40,532 nucleotides of DNA from a virus. The notes under the pieces are model-generated. The model was not told the DNA's origin. It worked only from the letters and a program-made list of their open reading frames with translations, and did no database searches. Location of the stretch: positions 1 to 40,532 of IMG/VR virus record IMGVR_UViG_3300045996_000932; one strand, 5' to 3'. The position numbers and the translations under genes were made by a program. How positions within the stretch are numbered: the first letter of the stretch is position 1; every line of letters begins with the position of its first letter. Positions 24,304-32,190 of the stretch are shown one piece after another.

Positions 24304-24458
24304 GCCCAGTAGCCTTTGCGGAGACGGTAGACAATGTGGCATAAGGCAGAGGCGAGAAGGGCAAAGACGATTACACCGGCACCCCAAGCATTTATGGCCA
24401 GACTGAGGCCGAGCCAGAACACGAACCAAATCGCGAGCGCGAAAAACGTCTCAAGCAT
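24300..24458 (-). CDS. Leftward 52-residue two-helix membrane protein
   Basis: It fills the gap between the ejection and collar-fibre genes but on the opposite strand. The ATG at 24458 opens MLETFFALAIWFVFWLGLSL, followed by a second hydrophobic segment (INAWGAGVIVFALLASAL) and a basic tail (YRLRKGYWA). Its stop shares bases with the stop of the rightward gene. The ribosome-binding site is weak (GGGTG). Composition strongly resembles a membrane protein, which random frames rarely do. Possible antisense-oriented holin-like or exclusion protein; function unknown. Confidence 0.5.
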   Translation of the reverse strand: MLETFFALAIWFVFWLGLSLAINAWGAGVIVFALLASALCHIVYRLRKGYWA

Positions 24459-24470
24459 TAAGGGCACCCA

Positions 24471-25436
24471 ATGGCTGTCTTAGCACCAATATCGGGCCTG
24501 CCCCGCTTTCGCAACGGAAGGCTTGTGGAAGGCGCGGTTGCGTATTTTTACAACGCAGGCACGACCACCCCCCGCACCGTCTACCAGGACGCCGCCGGCA
24601 TCGAGCACGCCAACCCGGTCGAGGCGCTTGGGGACGGCAACTTTCCCGCGATCTATGTGCAGGGCACGGGAGCCTACAAGATCAGGTTGGAAGACGCAGA
24701 CGGCGTGCTCCTGATCGAATATGACGAGTTGCAAGGCGAGGTGGAGAGCGACGGCGGCGGCGGGGGTGGAGGGACGACCATCCCGACCGGCTTTGAGATG
24801 GTCGCTTATACGTCTGGCGCCGTTTCTGGTTGGGTTCGCGAGAACGGCCGCACCATCGGCAGCGGCGCATCTGCGGCATCAGAGCGAGCTAACGACGACA
24901 CGGAAGACCTGTTCCTTCACCTGTGGGGCGCAGACAGCAATCTCGCCGTCTCAGGCGGGCGCGGGGCGAGCGCGGCAGCCGACTGGGCGGCCAACAAGAC
25001 GATCGCGCTCCCCGACGCTCGCGGCCGTGTCCTAGTTGGCTTGGAAGACATGGGGAACACGGACAGCAACCGCCTTGATGGCGGCCTGTTCGCCTTTGGT
25101 AACGGTATCACGCTGGGTGCCTACGGTGGCGCACCGGGACACGTGCTACTTGAGGCAGAGCTTGCCGCTCACACACATGGGGGCACCACCGGCGCGGGAG
25201 GGGACCACGATCACGGCGGAACCACCGGCTCCACAGATGTGCCCAAATATAGCAGCCTCCCGGCTTCCGTGGCGGGTGCCGGCAACACAACCTGGGCAGG
25301 GACCGCCAATGAGGCGCACACCCACACCATCGCGGCGTCTGGCACCCACACCCACGCCATCGCGAGCGCGGGCTCAGGCTCGGCGCACAACAATATGCCC
25401 CCGTTCACCCTCCGCACCGTCTATTTGAAGCTCTAG
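24471..25436 (+). CDS. Tail fibre with phage collar domain and His-x-His clusters
   Basis: 321 residues. The N-terminal 90 residues (GLPRFRNGRLVEGAVAYFYN, TTPRTVYQDAAG, NFPAIYVQGTGAYKIRLED) are a common virion-attachment module. A Gly linker (95-101) leads to a collar-type domain with GWVRENGRTIGS, LFLHLWGADSN and IALPDARGRVLVG. HTH/HDH motifs at 234-236, 246-248, 283-285 and 293-295 could coordinate metal in a trimer, as in long-tail-fibre needles. The end HNNMPPFTLRTVYLKL is the usual collar terminus. Confidence 0.82.
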   Translation: MAVLAPISGLPRFRNGRLVEGAVAYFYNAGTTTPRTVYQDAAGIEHANPVEALGDGNFPAIYVQGTGAYKIRLEDADGVLLIEYDELQGEVESDGGGGGGGTTIPTGFEMVAYTSGAVSGWVRENGRTIGSGASAASERANDDTEDLFLHLWGADSNLAVSGGRGASAAADWAANKTIALPDARGRVLVGLEDMGNTDSNRLDGGLFAFGNGITLGAYGGAPGHVLLEAELAAHTHGGTTGAGGDHDHGGTTGSTDVPKYSSLPASVAGAGNTTWAGTANEAHTHTIAASGTHTHAIASAGSGSAHNNMPPFTLRTVYLKL

Positions 25437-25438
25437 CC

Positions 25439-25780
25439 ATGTATGATTACACAGTCGAAATGACCAACGACGAAGACTTTCAGTTAGCCTTTACGGCGAC
25501 GGACGAAGACGACGTGCCGCTAGATGTTAGCGACTGGGTCATAGAGTTCACCATCAAGGACAAGTATAATTGCGCGCTTCTTACGTTCGCCTCTGACGTT
25601 GACGACGAAATCACACTCGACCTAGACGACGGGCTGATTAGCATTCTGATCGACAATTCTGAGTTTAACGCCTGGGACAGCGGAACCTACAAGATGGGTT
25701 GCCGCTACACCAATTCAGAGGGACGGACGAAGCAACTGTTTACCGGTGCCCTGAAAATCTACGAAGGCGAGTTCGACTAG
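25439..25780 (+). CDS. Small Ig-fold tail-associated protein
   Basis: 113 residues, very acidic and beta-rich: DFQLAFTATDEDDVPLDVSD, VIEFTIKDKYN, GTYKMGCRYTNSEGRTKQLF. The strand order and final GALKIYEGEF resemble BppU-type N-terminal domains of phage baseplate and fibre proteins. It starts two bases after the collar-fibre stop and is probably part of the same appendage. Confidence 0.6.
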   Translation: MYDYTVEMTNDEDFQLAFTATDEDDVPLDVSDWVIEFTIKDKYNCALLTFASDVDDEITLDLDDGLISILIDNSEFNAWDSGTYKMGCRYTNSEGRTKQLFTGALKIYEGEFD

Positions 25781-25791
25781 GAGAACACGTA

Positions 25792-26220
25792 ATGGTTGAT
25801 ACAGCGGTTCGCCTGCGGTTTATGAGCGGCGTCCAGGGGCCGGCGGGCGACATGACCCAGGCGGCGGCGGACGAGCTTTACGTTGCCAAGGCCGGCGACA
25901 CGATGACCGGCACCCTATGGGTGACGAACGTCTCGGCCCGCATGCATTTCTATGACACGGCCAGCACAGCGAACACGCGCAATTTCGCCGTCTACTCGGA
26001 GGGCAACGCAATGGGCGGGGCCGCCTATGACGACGCCGGAGCATGGCAGCGCACGCTCTGGACGGCTCCGCACGCGGGCGGGTTCATCCCAACGGTTTGG
26101 GTGAGCGCAACCCGCCCTGCCTCCCCGACCGATGGAACAATGGGCTACAACTCGCAAACGGACAAGTTCGAGGGCTACGTGAACGGCGCGTGGCACACAT
26201 TCGACACGACCGCGATATGA
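25792..26220 (+). CDS. Short tail fibre-like protein
   Basis: 142 residues from ATG 25792, with AGGAGAACACG upstream. The segment AAADELYVAKAGDTMTGTLW is a classic tail-fibre repeat signature. A second half with VWVSATRPASPTDGTMGYNS and GYVNGAWHTFDT resembles fibre tip modules. ATGA overlap with the next gene. Confidence 0.68.
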   Translation: MVDTAVRLRFMSGVQGPAGDMTQAAADELYVAKAGDTMTGTLWVTNVSARMHFYDTASTANTRNFAVYSEGNAMGGAAYDDAGAWQRTLWTAPHAGGFIPTVWVSATRPASPTDGTMGYNSQTDKFEGYVNGAWHTFDTTAI

Positions 26221-26873
26221 ACATATACGCTCGCAATTCAGCCACCACAGGCGGCGCCGTTGACATCGAGGTGTATGGCGACGACGGGTTTAGCCTCGGC
26301 GGTATCGTTGCCCTGCCGCCTGCGAGGCATCCCGGCGACTTCAGGGGCATCTACGTAACGCAGTCCGGTCTGGTAAGCGACTATTTATCCAATCCGCCCC
26401 TGGCCGGCCGCTTGGTCTCGACGTGGGGCACTTTCCCGCGCCAGACCGAGAACATGCAACAGCAGCAGGACGATCGCGTTATCCAGTTCGTAGCTGACTT
26501 TGACTACGACCAGGACTACGGCAAAGACGTAAGGGGGGACGGAAAATGGCGCTACCGGGGCAACTATGGGGGCTGGCCGTCTGGGTATACGCGTGCAATC
26601 TATCTGCGTGGCGAGTGTGGGCGCCGGCTGGAAACGGGGAGCGGCATAGCCCAGATCAACTTCGCCTCGACGTGTATCGAAGGCACCACGTCGCGCGGTT
26701 CCATGAGTTTCGTGACACAGGCCAAGGGCTACAATAGCGCCGGCAACCGGGACTATGGGCTGGATTGGATGAGGGTCGTCCTAGACCCCGTCAACAACGA
26801 CCGCCTAGCCGTGATGATAAACGACCGCTCCCTTGGTGTTTACCTCAATTCGGGGTATGAGCTTAAGCTGTAG
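26217..26873 (+). CDS. Tail-region protein, unknown fold
   Basis: 218 residues, beta-rich, with two Cys (GECGRRLETG, FASTCIEGT) and a charged loop (DFDYDQDYGKDVRGDGKWRY). It overlaps the fibre gene by ATGA and is the last gene before the lysis cassette. A receptor-binding or fibre-tip role is inferred from position only. Confidence 0.6.
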   Translation: MNIYARNSATTGGAVDIEVYGDDGFSLGGIVALPPARHPGDFRGIYVTQSGLVSDYLSNPPLAGRLVSTWGTFPRQTENMQQQQDDRVIQFVADFDYDQDYGKDVRGDGKWRYRGNYGGWPSGYTRAIYLRGECGRRLETGSGIAQINFASTCIEGTTSRGSMSFVTQAKGYNSAGNRDYGLDWMRVVLDPVNNDRLAVMINDRSLGVYLNSGYELKL

Positions 26874-26883
26874 AGGGTTAGCC

Positions 26884-27060
26884 ATGCCGAGCGACGAGGA
26901 GAGGCGGGCCGCCTTCAAGGCTGTCAAGGAACAGGTGCAGGCCATCGTGCCAGACATGTTCGAGAGCTACATCACGGACGAGCACATTTGGACCATAGCC
27001 GACTCTGCGCTATGGGCTGCCGAGGCGGCGCGAGAGAAGGACAAGCCCGATGGCAGTTGA
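26884..27060 (+). CDS. Small helical hypothetical protein
   Basis: 58 residues from ATG 26884 with GAGGG upstream. Polar start (PSDEERRAAFKAVKEQV), no membrane segment, ends REKDKPDGS. It overlaps the next gene by 11 bases. No family recognised. Confidence 0.6.
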   Translation: MPSDEERRAAFKAVKEQVQAIVPDMFESYITDEHIWTIADSALWAAEAAREKDKPDGS

Positions 27061-27460
27061 TTACCTAGCCGCCCTCCGAGAACTCATGGCCCTCCCCGGC
27101 CAGGTATTGATCCGCCTCACCGCGATTGAGGAGGAGCAAAAGAAGCTTCACAAGAGTGTGAAGAGCCTAGTCGGCAGGAGCATGGCCGAAGCGAAAAGGG
27201 ATAAAGCGATGGCAAAGAAGCAGGAAAAGCATATGGAGCAGCTTATTGAGGCTGCTAAAGAGAACAGCGACGCAACCGATGCCGCCGTCCAGCTCTTGAC
27301 CAAGCTGGGTGACATGCTTGAGCAGGCCCAGGAAGACGACGACCCGGAGAAGGTCACCGAGATTGTTGACCAGCTTCGGGCCCAGAGCCGCAAGCTGGCC
27401 GAGGCCATCACGGCCAACACGCCGTTCGACCCGAGCGGGAACCAGCCCCAGCCGGAATGA
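27050..27460 (+). CDS. Coiled-coil protein ahead of lysozyme
   Basis: 136 residues, almost entirely helical and highly charged (EEEQKKLHKSVKSLVGRSMA, AKKQEKHMEQLIEAAKENS), with a disordered Pro/Gln end. It overlaps the lysozyme ATG by four bases. Might be a structural or anti-holin-like factor, but there is no membrane segment; function unknown. Confidence 0.6.
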   Translation: MAVDYLAALRELMALPGQVLIRLTAIEEEQKKLHKSVKSLVGRSMAEAKRDKAMAKKQEKHMEQLIEAAKENSDATDAAVQLLTKLGDMLEQAQEDDDPEKVTEIVDQLRAQSRKLAEAITANTPFDPSGNQPQPE

Positions 27461-28014
27461 CTGGCTTCCATGAAGTCTCCCGCGATGGCGTCCTGTTCGT
27501 CGCGGGCCGGGAGGCGCTCGTCTTGGTGCGATACCAAGACGGGCGCGACGCCGATGGCACGCCTCGATGGGCTATCGGGTTCGGACACAACTCAAAGGCA
27601 CTGCGGCCGGGCGACAAGATTACGGAGGCGCAAGCCTTTGACGTGCTCATCCGCGACCTAGAGTATTGGGCAGACCAGATACGCAAGCGGCTCAGGGTGC
27701 AGTTGGAGCAACACGAGTTCGACGCCATCCTGTCCATCGCGTTTAACGCCGGCAACCGCTACATGCCCGCCTTGGTCCATCTGGTCAATTACGGTGCGCC
27801 GCCTGAGATGATCGTAAAGATCATTCCCCTGATGGCGTATGCGCTAGATGGCACGTGGTCGAACGGTGTTCATACCCGCCGCGAGGCCGAGGCGCTCATG
27901 TATGAAACGGGCGACTACGGCCCCCTTGGCACGGTCCCATTCTACGCGGGCAATCCGCGCACGACGAAGCGTCAGGAATACACGGTCAAGCCCGATGACA
28001 TTAGGCTCGGATAA
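27457..28014 (+). CDS. Endolysin, T4-type lysozyme (GH24)
   Basis: 185 residues. The catalytic Glu is E19 in GREALVLVRYQD, followed by WAIGFGH (38-44), and later QHEFDAILSIAFNAGN and TRREAEALMYE, the conserved blocks of phage muramidases. It hydrolyses the MurNAc-GlcNAc bond. No signal peptide or SAR segment, so it needs a holin. It overlaps the upstream gene by ATGA and the amidase gene by 20 bases. Confidence 0.9.
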   Translation: MTGFHEVSRDGVLFVAGREALVLVRYQDGRDADGTPRWAIGFGHNSKALRPGDKITEAQAFDVLIRDLEYWADQIRKRLRVQLEQHEFDAILSIAFNAGNRYMPALVHLVNYGAPPEMIVKIIPLMAYALDGTWSNGVHTRREAEALMYETGDYGPLGTVPFYAGNPRTTKRQEYTVKPDDIRLG

Positions 28015-28741
28015 GCTCAAGCTGGCGCAGGACGCGCTCAAGCGCCTAGGCTTCGATCCGGGCCCGATTGACGGCCAGATGGGGCCTCGGACCCGTGAGG
28101 CCGTCCGAGCCTTTCAGCGGTCCCGCAAGCTGGCTGAGGATGGGGTTCTGGGCCCCGTTACGATGGGGGCCCTCCTAGGGCAGATTGACAAGTCTGAGCC
28201 GCCAGCCCCTGCGGGCAAGCGCGCCATTCATACGCTGGTGTGGCACTGCACTGCTACCCCCGAAGGCAAGGAATATACTCGTGACCAGATCAAAGCGATG
28301 CACCTGCTCAGGGGCTTCACCGACATTGGGTATCATTTACTCGTTCACTTGGACGGAACGACGTCTCCTGGCCGCTCTGAAGATAGAGAGGGCGCGCATG
28401 TTTCTGGCCACAACCGAGGGACCATCGGTTACAGCTACGTCGGAGGCATCGGACGAGACGGAAAGCCTAAAGATACTCGAACCGCTGCACAGCGTGCCAC
28501 TATGGAGCGTGTTACGAAAGATGCCATCCGACGCTATAAACTGAGGCTTGTCCTTGGACACCGTGACCTGAGCCCCGACCGGGACCACGACGGCGTGGTC
28601 GAGCCTTTTGAGTGGGTCAAGGTTTGTCCCTGCTTTGACGCGGCACCGGAGTATGGGCCATTATTGGGGCCGGTTAAGGCCAGAGCACAGAAGCGGATAA
28701 TTAAGCGGAGGAAGGCGCGCAAGCGTAAGGCTAAGAAATGA
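27995..28741 (+). CDS. N-acetylmuramoyl-L-alanine amidase with peptidoglycan-binding domain
   Basis: 248 residues from ATG 27995. Residues about 5-60 are a PG_binding_1 repeat (KLAQDALKRLGFDPGPIDG, GVLGPVTMGALL). An Amidase_2 domain follows with zinc-ligand candidates H84 (VWHCTA), H189 (LVLGHRDLSPD) and C211 (KVCPCFD), as in T7 lysozyme. The C-terminal 25 residues are extremely basic. It cleaves the stem peptide from glycan. Having both amidase and lysozyme is unusual for a phage of this size. ATGA overlap with the next gene. Confidence 0.88.
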   Translation: MTLGSDKLKLAQDALKRLGFDPGPIDGQMGPRTREAVRAFQRSRKLAEDGVLGPVTMGALLGQIDKSEPPAPAGKRAIHTLVWHCTATPEGKEYTRDQIKAMHLLRGFTDIGYHLLVHLDGTTSPGRSEDREGAHVSGHNRGTIGYSYVGGIGRDGKPKDTRTAAQRATMERVTKDAIRRYKLRLVLGHRDLSPDRDHDGVVEPFEWVKVCPCFDAAPEYGPLLGPVKARAQKRIIKRRKARKRKAKK

Positions 28742-29232
28742 CCCGGCGGTGTTTCATCTTCTCCGCACTCGGAGGCCGAGTATTCTCTCCGGGGCTCGCC
28801 GTGCTGGCGTCAGGCATACGGAACCTAGGCGTAGATACGACGCTCCATAGCTGGAGCACCTGGCGCGACCAGATGCTTGAGGCGGAAGGTTACAACAAGC
28901 CAGCCGACCGGCTTATCCTTGTGGGCTACTCCCAAGGGGCTATGCGGGCAATCCAGCTAGCGGAGAACATCAAGCCGACCAAGGTGCATTTGCTGGCCAC
29001 GATGGTGCCGGCGAGCAACTGGAGCGTTCCGCCGAATGTGGCGCGTGTCATTAACCATACCGTGAGGAACGGTATTTTCTGGTCTGGCCCGGTCTACCCG
29101 CAGGACTCTAAGGTGACGGCTGTCAGGAATATTGAGCACTTTTCCCTATTCGGCATTACCCATGCTACCATTCAGGGCTTGCCCGATGTTCATCGGTCAA
29201 TCATTGAGGGTGTCCACGAGGCTCTGAAGTAG
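28738..29232 (+). CDS. Alpha/beta-hydrolase (esterase-like) in lysis cassette
   Basis: 164 residues, compact for the fold. GYSQG at 63-67 is the nucleophile elbow with Ser65. The order FSALGGRVFSPGLAVLASGI, nucleophile, VARVINHTVR and a C-terminal IEHFSLFGITHATI (His134 or His142 as catalytic His) matches an uncharacterised rhizobial lipase/thioesterase-like family. No signal peptide. The name recalls mycobacteriophage LysB, but no mycolate exists in a Gram-negative host, so an outer-membrane lipid, O-acetyl or capsule ester is a more likely substrate. Inference. Confidence 0.7.
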   Translation: MTRRCFIFSALGGRVFSPGLAVLASGIRNLGVDTTLHSWSTWRDQMLEAEGYNKPADRLILVGYSQGAMRAIQLAENIKPTKVHLLATMVPASNWSVPPNVARVINHTVRNGIFWSGPVYPQDSKVTAVRNIEHFSLFGITHATIQGLPDVHRSIIEGVHEALK

Positions 29233-29244
29233 GAGAACATCATT

Positions 29245-29577
29245 ATGCACAAGCTCGCCGTAGCCCTAACCCTGCCGCTCCTATTGGCCGGGTGCCAGAC
29301 GACCGTCAGCGTCCCGACGAGCCCCATTGTGACCGTGGCCGTTGGCGCGCTCCCTGAGAACATTCAGCGGCATGTCGTTAACGTCTGCAACTGGCTGGAG
29401 CCGGTGCAGAGCATCGCTGCCATTGTGGCGCAGCTGGGCGGCCCGACCGTCCCCGATATTGCCAACCAAGTGGCGGCCGAGATTTGCGACGCCGTCCGGC
29501 CTCAGATCATTTCGGGCCGCCGCTATGCGGCCACCCGCACCGTTCTTGGCGTCCGCCTGCGTGGACGGTTCGTCTGA
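29245..29577 (+). CDS. Small lipoprotein
   Basis: 110 residues from ATG 29245 with AGGAGAACATC upstream. The signal MHKLAVALTLPLLLAGC has a textbook lipobox (LAGC, Cys17). The mature part (ENIQRHVVNVCNWLEPVQSI, VAAEICDAVRPQI) is helical with two more Cys and a basic end. It could be an outer-membrane spanin subunit given its place, but it is longer and less Pro-rich than typical ones. Confidence 0.7.
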   Translation: MHKLAVALTLPLLLAGCQTTVSVPTSPIVTVAVGALPENIQRHVVNVCNWLEPVQSIAAIVAQLGGPTVPDIANQVAAEICDAVRPQIISGRRYAATRTVLGVRLRGRFV

Positions 29578-30332
29578 TGGACGAGAGGCCGCCCGTCGTC
29601 GACGCAAGCCGCTTTCCTAAGGGCACCGGGCGGCTCAAGTCACCCGACCCGAACGATAAGAAATATCTGTTGCCAAGGAAGGCGAGCGCATCCCGCATTG
29701 AGAAGCGTTACTGGGCAACGCCCGGCCCCATTCTCGACCAGGGCGACACCTCGCAGTGTGTGATCTATGCCTGCGACAAGTATCTGACGAGCAGCCCCAT
29801 CCGCAATAAGGGGTTCGGTTCGGCGGAGGGTCGTGAGGCGGTCTATAAAGAGGTTCAGCGCCTCGATGTGTGGCCGGGCGAGGACTACGACGGAACCAGC
29901 GTCCGCGCCATGATGAAATGGCTTAAGAAGAAGGGCTTTATCTCGAAATACTCATGGGCATTCGACTGCGAGACGGTCATCAGCCACGTTCTGACGACGG
30001 GCCCGCTTGAGATGGGCACCATCTGGGACGCGGGCATGTCAAACCCTGACCGTTGGGGCTTTATCGAGCCCAACGGCACCGACCACGACGACCAGGGCCA
30101 CGCCTGGACGATTGTCGGCGTCGACAGGAATAAGCAGCGCGCCGGGAGAACCGTGGGCGCCGTCAGGATGGTCAACAGCTGGGGGCGCATGTGGGGCGAC
30201 AACGGGCGGGCCTGGATCACGTTCGATGCCCTGGACAAGCTTCTTAAGGCCGAGGGCGAGGCAGCCTGCGCCGACGAGATCAAGCTTGCGAGTATGAGCC
30301 TGTCTGCCGATAGCGACACGGCTTTCGCCTGA
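29577..30332 (+). CDS. Papain-like cysteine protease (C1 family)
   Basis: 251 residues from ATG 29577 (TGATG overlap). The catalytic set is visible: oxyanion Gln55 and Cys61 in ILDQGDTSQCVIYA, His175 in DDQGHAWTIVGVD, and Asn200 in MVNSWGRMWGDNG. The spacing and NSWG motif are those of C1A peptidases. No signal peptide. Position between a lipoprotein and membrane proteins suggests action during lysis or on virion/host proteins, but the target is unknown. Such enzymes are rare in lysis cassettes. Confidence 0.82.
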   Translation: MDERPPVVDASRFPKGTGRLKSPDPNDKKYLLPRKASASRIEKRYWATPGPILDQGDTSQCVIYACDKYLTSSPIRNKGFGSAEGREAVYKEVQRLDVWPGEDYDGTSVRAMMKWLKKKGFISKYSWAFDCETVISHVLTTGPLEMGTIWDAGMSNPDRWGFIEPNGTDHDDQGHAWTIVGVDRNKQRAGRTVGAVRMVNSWGRMWGDNGRAWITFDALDKLLKAEGEAACADEIKLASMSLSADSDTAFA

Positions 30333-30730
30333 TGGAAGAGGCGGGCATCCTCGGCAAAGCTTCCGAGATAATTTTAGGCCAAGGCGTTTTAGGGGTCATT
30401 GCGATTGCTCTGGGATGGGCATATTACAAGTGCAGAGAGCGGCTTGACCTTGTTACGGAGCGGCACCTCGCCGACGTGAAAGCGACGCTAGAGGCTATTC
30501 ACGCCTCTAACATCACGATCACGAACAGCATCGAGGTGACACGCCAGAGGAGCGAGACGGCAGCCGCTATTGCAAAGGCGCAAGAATTGGCTGCGGCAGA
30601 ACAAGCCCGAAACACGGCCGAGATCATCCGTTTGCGCGAGGCTGCTGAAGACGCAGCCAAGAACTATGAAGCTTTGGTGCGAGAAGTGAGAGCCCTACAA
30701 GCAATCCTTGGATCAAGGGGCTCCCAATGA
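30332..30730 (+). CDS. Single-helix membrane protein with long coiled coil
   Basis: 132 residues. One hydrophobic segment (about 14-32) is followed by YYKCRER and then a long charged coiled coil (SETAAAIAKAQELAAAEQAR, LREAAEDAAKNYEALVREV). The basic residues after the helix suggest the coiled coil lies in the cytoplasm, which argues against an inner-membrane spanin; N-terminal acidic MEEAG agrees. Holin or antiholin are alternatives. TGATG overlap with the protease. Confidence 0.65.
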   Translation: MEEAGILGKASEIILGQGVLGVIAIALGWAYYKCRERLDLVTERHLADVKATLEAIHASNITITNSIEVTRQRSETAAAIAKAQELAAAEQARNTAEIIRLREAAEDAAKNYEALVREVRALQAILGSRGSQ

Positions 30731-30975
30731 GTGGGGGACTGTGGTCAACCATTAAGGAATGGTGGTGCAACATGTTCCATAAGCCCGGCTACAACCCCGA
30801 TGACCTGCATCGGCAGGTTCGCTCCGCCGTTCACGAAAACCGTAATTTGGCGGCTACGGCCCTTTACGAGGGCCGGAAGGCAGCAAAAGAGACAATGGAG
30901 GCCAAGGCGGTTGCACATGATGCCATTGCGCGCTTGGAGGAGGCAAAGAGGATGAGGACGGATGCGGGTCGTTAG
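30727..30975 (+). CDS. Small Trp-rich helical protein
   Basis: 82 residues. The start SGGLWSTIKEWWCNMFHKPG is amphipathic and Trp-rich, then a charged helix (KETMEAKAVAHDAIARLEEA). It overlaps both neighbours (ATGA before, 14 bases after). May associate with the membrane surface; function unknown. Confidence 0.6.
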   Translation: MSGGLWSTIKEWWCNMFHKPGYNPDDLHRQVRSAVHENRNLAATALYEGRKAAKETMEAKAVAHDAIARLEEAKRMRTDAGR

Positions 30976-31453
30976 TAATCGGTCTGTAGTCTGGCTAGGG
31001 TTTCTCCTGTGGCTATCGTTTGTTCCCGCCATCTGGCTTGTCCCGAGACAAGAGCTTTTTGAGTTGCTCAATGCTGTCGTCTTTTCGATAGCCTCAGGTA
31101 TCGTGGTTGGCTACGCGCCAGGTGTATGGGTCGCTTTGCAGAAGCCTATTAAGGCCCTCCCGGCAGGTGACGGCCTCCAAATCGGTATCGTTCTGAGTTG
31201 GGCCGCTACGGCCATGGTGTTTGGCGTCCTCTACTATTGGCGCCTGACCGGCAAGGACAGCGGCATCGTTGACCACGGCCTTAACGCATTCTCCCGCTGG
31301 GTTCTCATCTCAGCAGGCTTCATGCACCTGGCCGCCGCTGGTAGCATTGATAGCGTTGTTCCCCTGAGAGCCTACCTGAGGGCAGGCATCCTCACGACCA
31401 TCGGGCTTGTTATGGGGACTGCTATCTTGACCTTCTGGGGCGCGGCGCAATAA
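30962..31453 (+). CDS. Four-helix membrane protein, holin candidate
   Basis: 163 residues with about four hydrophobic segments (11-27, 37-56, 73-93, 108-126 and possibly 140-160). No known family. It is the last gene of the rightward transcript, directly before a strong terminator and next to the lysis enzymes, so it is the best positioned holin candidate, though longer than most holins. Confidence 0.65.
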   Translation: MRVVSNRSVVWLGFLLWLSFVPAIWLVPRQELFELLNAVVFSIASGIVVGYAPGVWVALQKPIKALPAGDGLQIGIVLSWAATAMVFGVLYYWRLTGKDSGIVDHGLNAFSRWVLISAGFMHLAAAGSIDSVVPLRAYLRAGILTTIGLVMGTAILTFWGAAQ

Positions 31454-31506
31454 ACTCTGATTTGTCCGGGTTGCAGCGGACACGGGGTGTTCCTCCCCCT
31501 CGACTT

Positions 31507-31545
31507 GGCCCCCGGTTCGCGCCCAGCATCCGGGGGCCTTTTGTT
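31507..31545 (+). terminator. Rho-independent terminator of the rightward operon
   Basis: GGCCCCCGG (31507-31515) pairs perfectly with CCGGGGGCC (31530-31538), 14-base loop, then TTTTGTTG. It separates the convergent rightward lysis genes and the leftward transglycosylase gene, whose stop is at 31547. On the other strand the hairpin lacks a T-run. Confidence 0.88.
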
Positions 31546-31546
31546 G

Positions 31547-32140
31547 TCAGGGTGTGAACTCGGCAGCTAGGCTGGCCACATGACCACGAAGAGGCCCCGG
31601 CCGCCCTTTCAGCCAATCCTCAATGGAATGGCCGCTGATCCGCAAAACGTAGTCGCGGGTCTCCGCTGGCAGGGCCTTAACGTCGGCACCGGCCTTGAGC
31701 CACTTGCTAACGTTTCCTGGCCCGAAGTTATACGCCGCCAGCCCGAGCCCGAGATTACCAAACCGCTTTTCGAGCTTCTTCAGATACTGCTCGCCACCCC
31801 GAGCGGCCTCGGCCGGGTCAAAGCGGTTGATGCCTTCCTCTGTCGCCGTTCTCTCCAAGAATTGCATCAGACCGCATGCCTGCTTTTTGGAGCAGACTGT
31901 GGGGTTGAAGCGGCTTTCCTGATACGCGACCGCCGCGATAAGGCCAGGGCGCTCGGTGTTCAGCCAGATGGCGCAGCGGATGGCCGCCGGGATACGCCCC
32001 GGCGTCTCGCACACCCGGCGCGTGAACTGCTGCCGTTCCCATTCCGCCCGGTTAGCCTCGACGTGATTGCTCACAATGATAACGCCGGTGAGGACTAGGG
32101 CTGCGTTCATGCAAAGGCCTATTGTAGTTGAGAGTTTCAT
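31547..32140 (-). CDS. Membrane-anchored lytic transglycosylase
   Basis: 197 residues. An N-terminal hydrophobic segment (about 7-24, TIGLCMNAALVLTGVIIV) serves as signal anchor. The SLT domain has catalytic Glu in AAVAYQESRFNP, then KKQACGLMQFLERTATEEG and LGLAAYNFGPGNVSKWL, all diagnostic. It cleaves peptidoglycan with anhydro-ring formation, in the periplasm. It is transcribed leftward, away from the other lysis enzymes, and its ribosome-binding site lies in a hairpin (32144-32165). Confidence 0.88.
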   Translation of the reverse strand: MKLSTTIGLCMNAALVLTGVIIVSNHVEANRAEWERQQFTRRVCETPGRIPAAIRCAIWLNTERPGLIAAVAYQESRFNPTVCSKKQACGLMQFLERTATEEGINRFDPAEAARGGEQYLKKLEKRFGNLGLGLAAYNFGPGNVSKWLKAGADVKALPAETRDYVLRISGHSIEDWLKGRPGPLRGHVASLAAEFTP

Positions 32141-32143
32141 GAC

Positions 32144-32165
32144 GTGCCTCCGTTGCTAGAGGCAC
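32144..32165 (-). promoter_or_regulatory. Hairpin containing transglycosylase ribosome-binding site
   Basis: GTGCCTC (32159-32165 on the minus strand) pairs perfectly with GAGGCAC (32144-32150) across an eight-base loop. The right arm contains the GGAGG Shine-Dalgarno of the gene starting at 32140. Its sequence is a variant of the leader shared with 36293, 36530 and 36727. Confidence 0.6.
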
Positions 32166-32190
32166 CACTCTGAACGCTAGGCCTTAAAAC

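Noticed and set aside
30332-30730. Classical inner-membrane spanin paired with the 29245 lipoprotein
   Set aside because: Basic residues follow the membrane helix, which would place the coiled coil in the cytoplasm, and the lipoprotein is not of spanin type. Kept as unresolved membrane protein.
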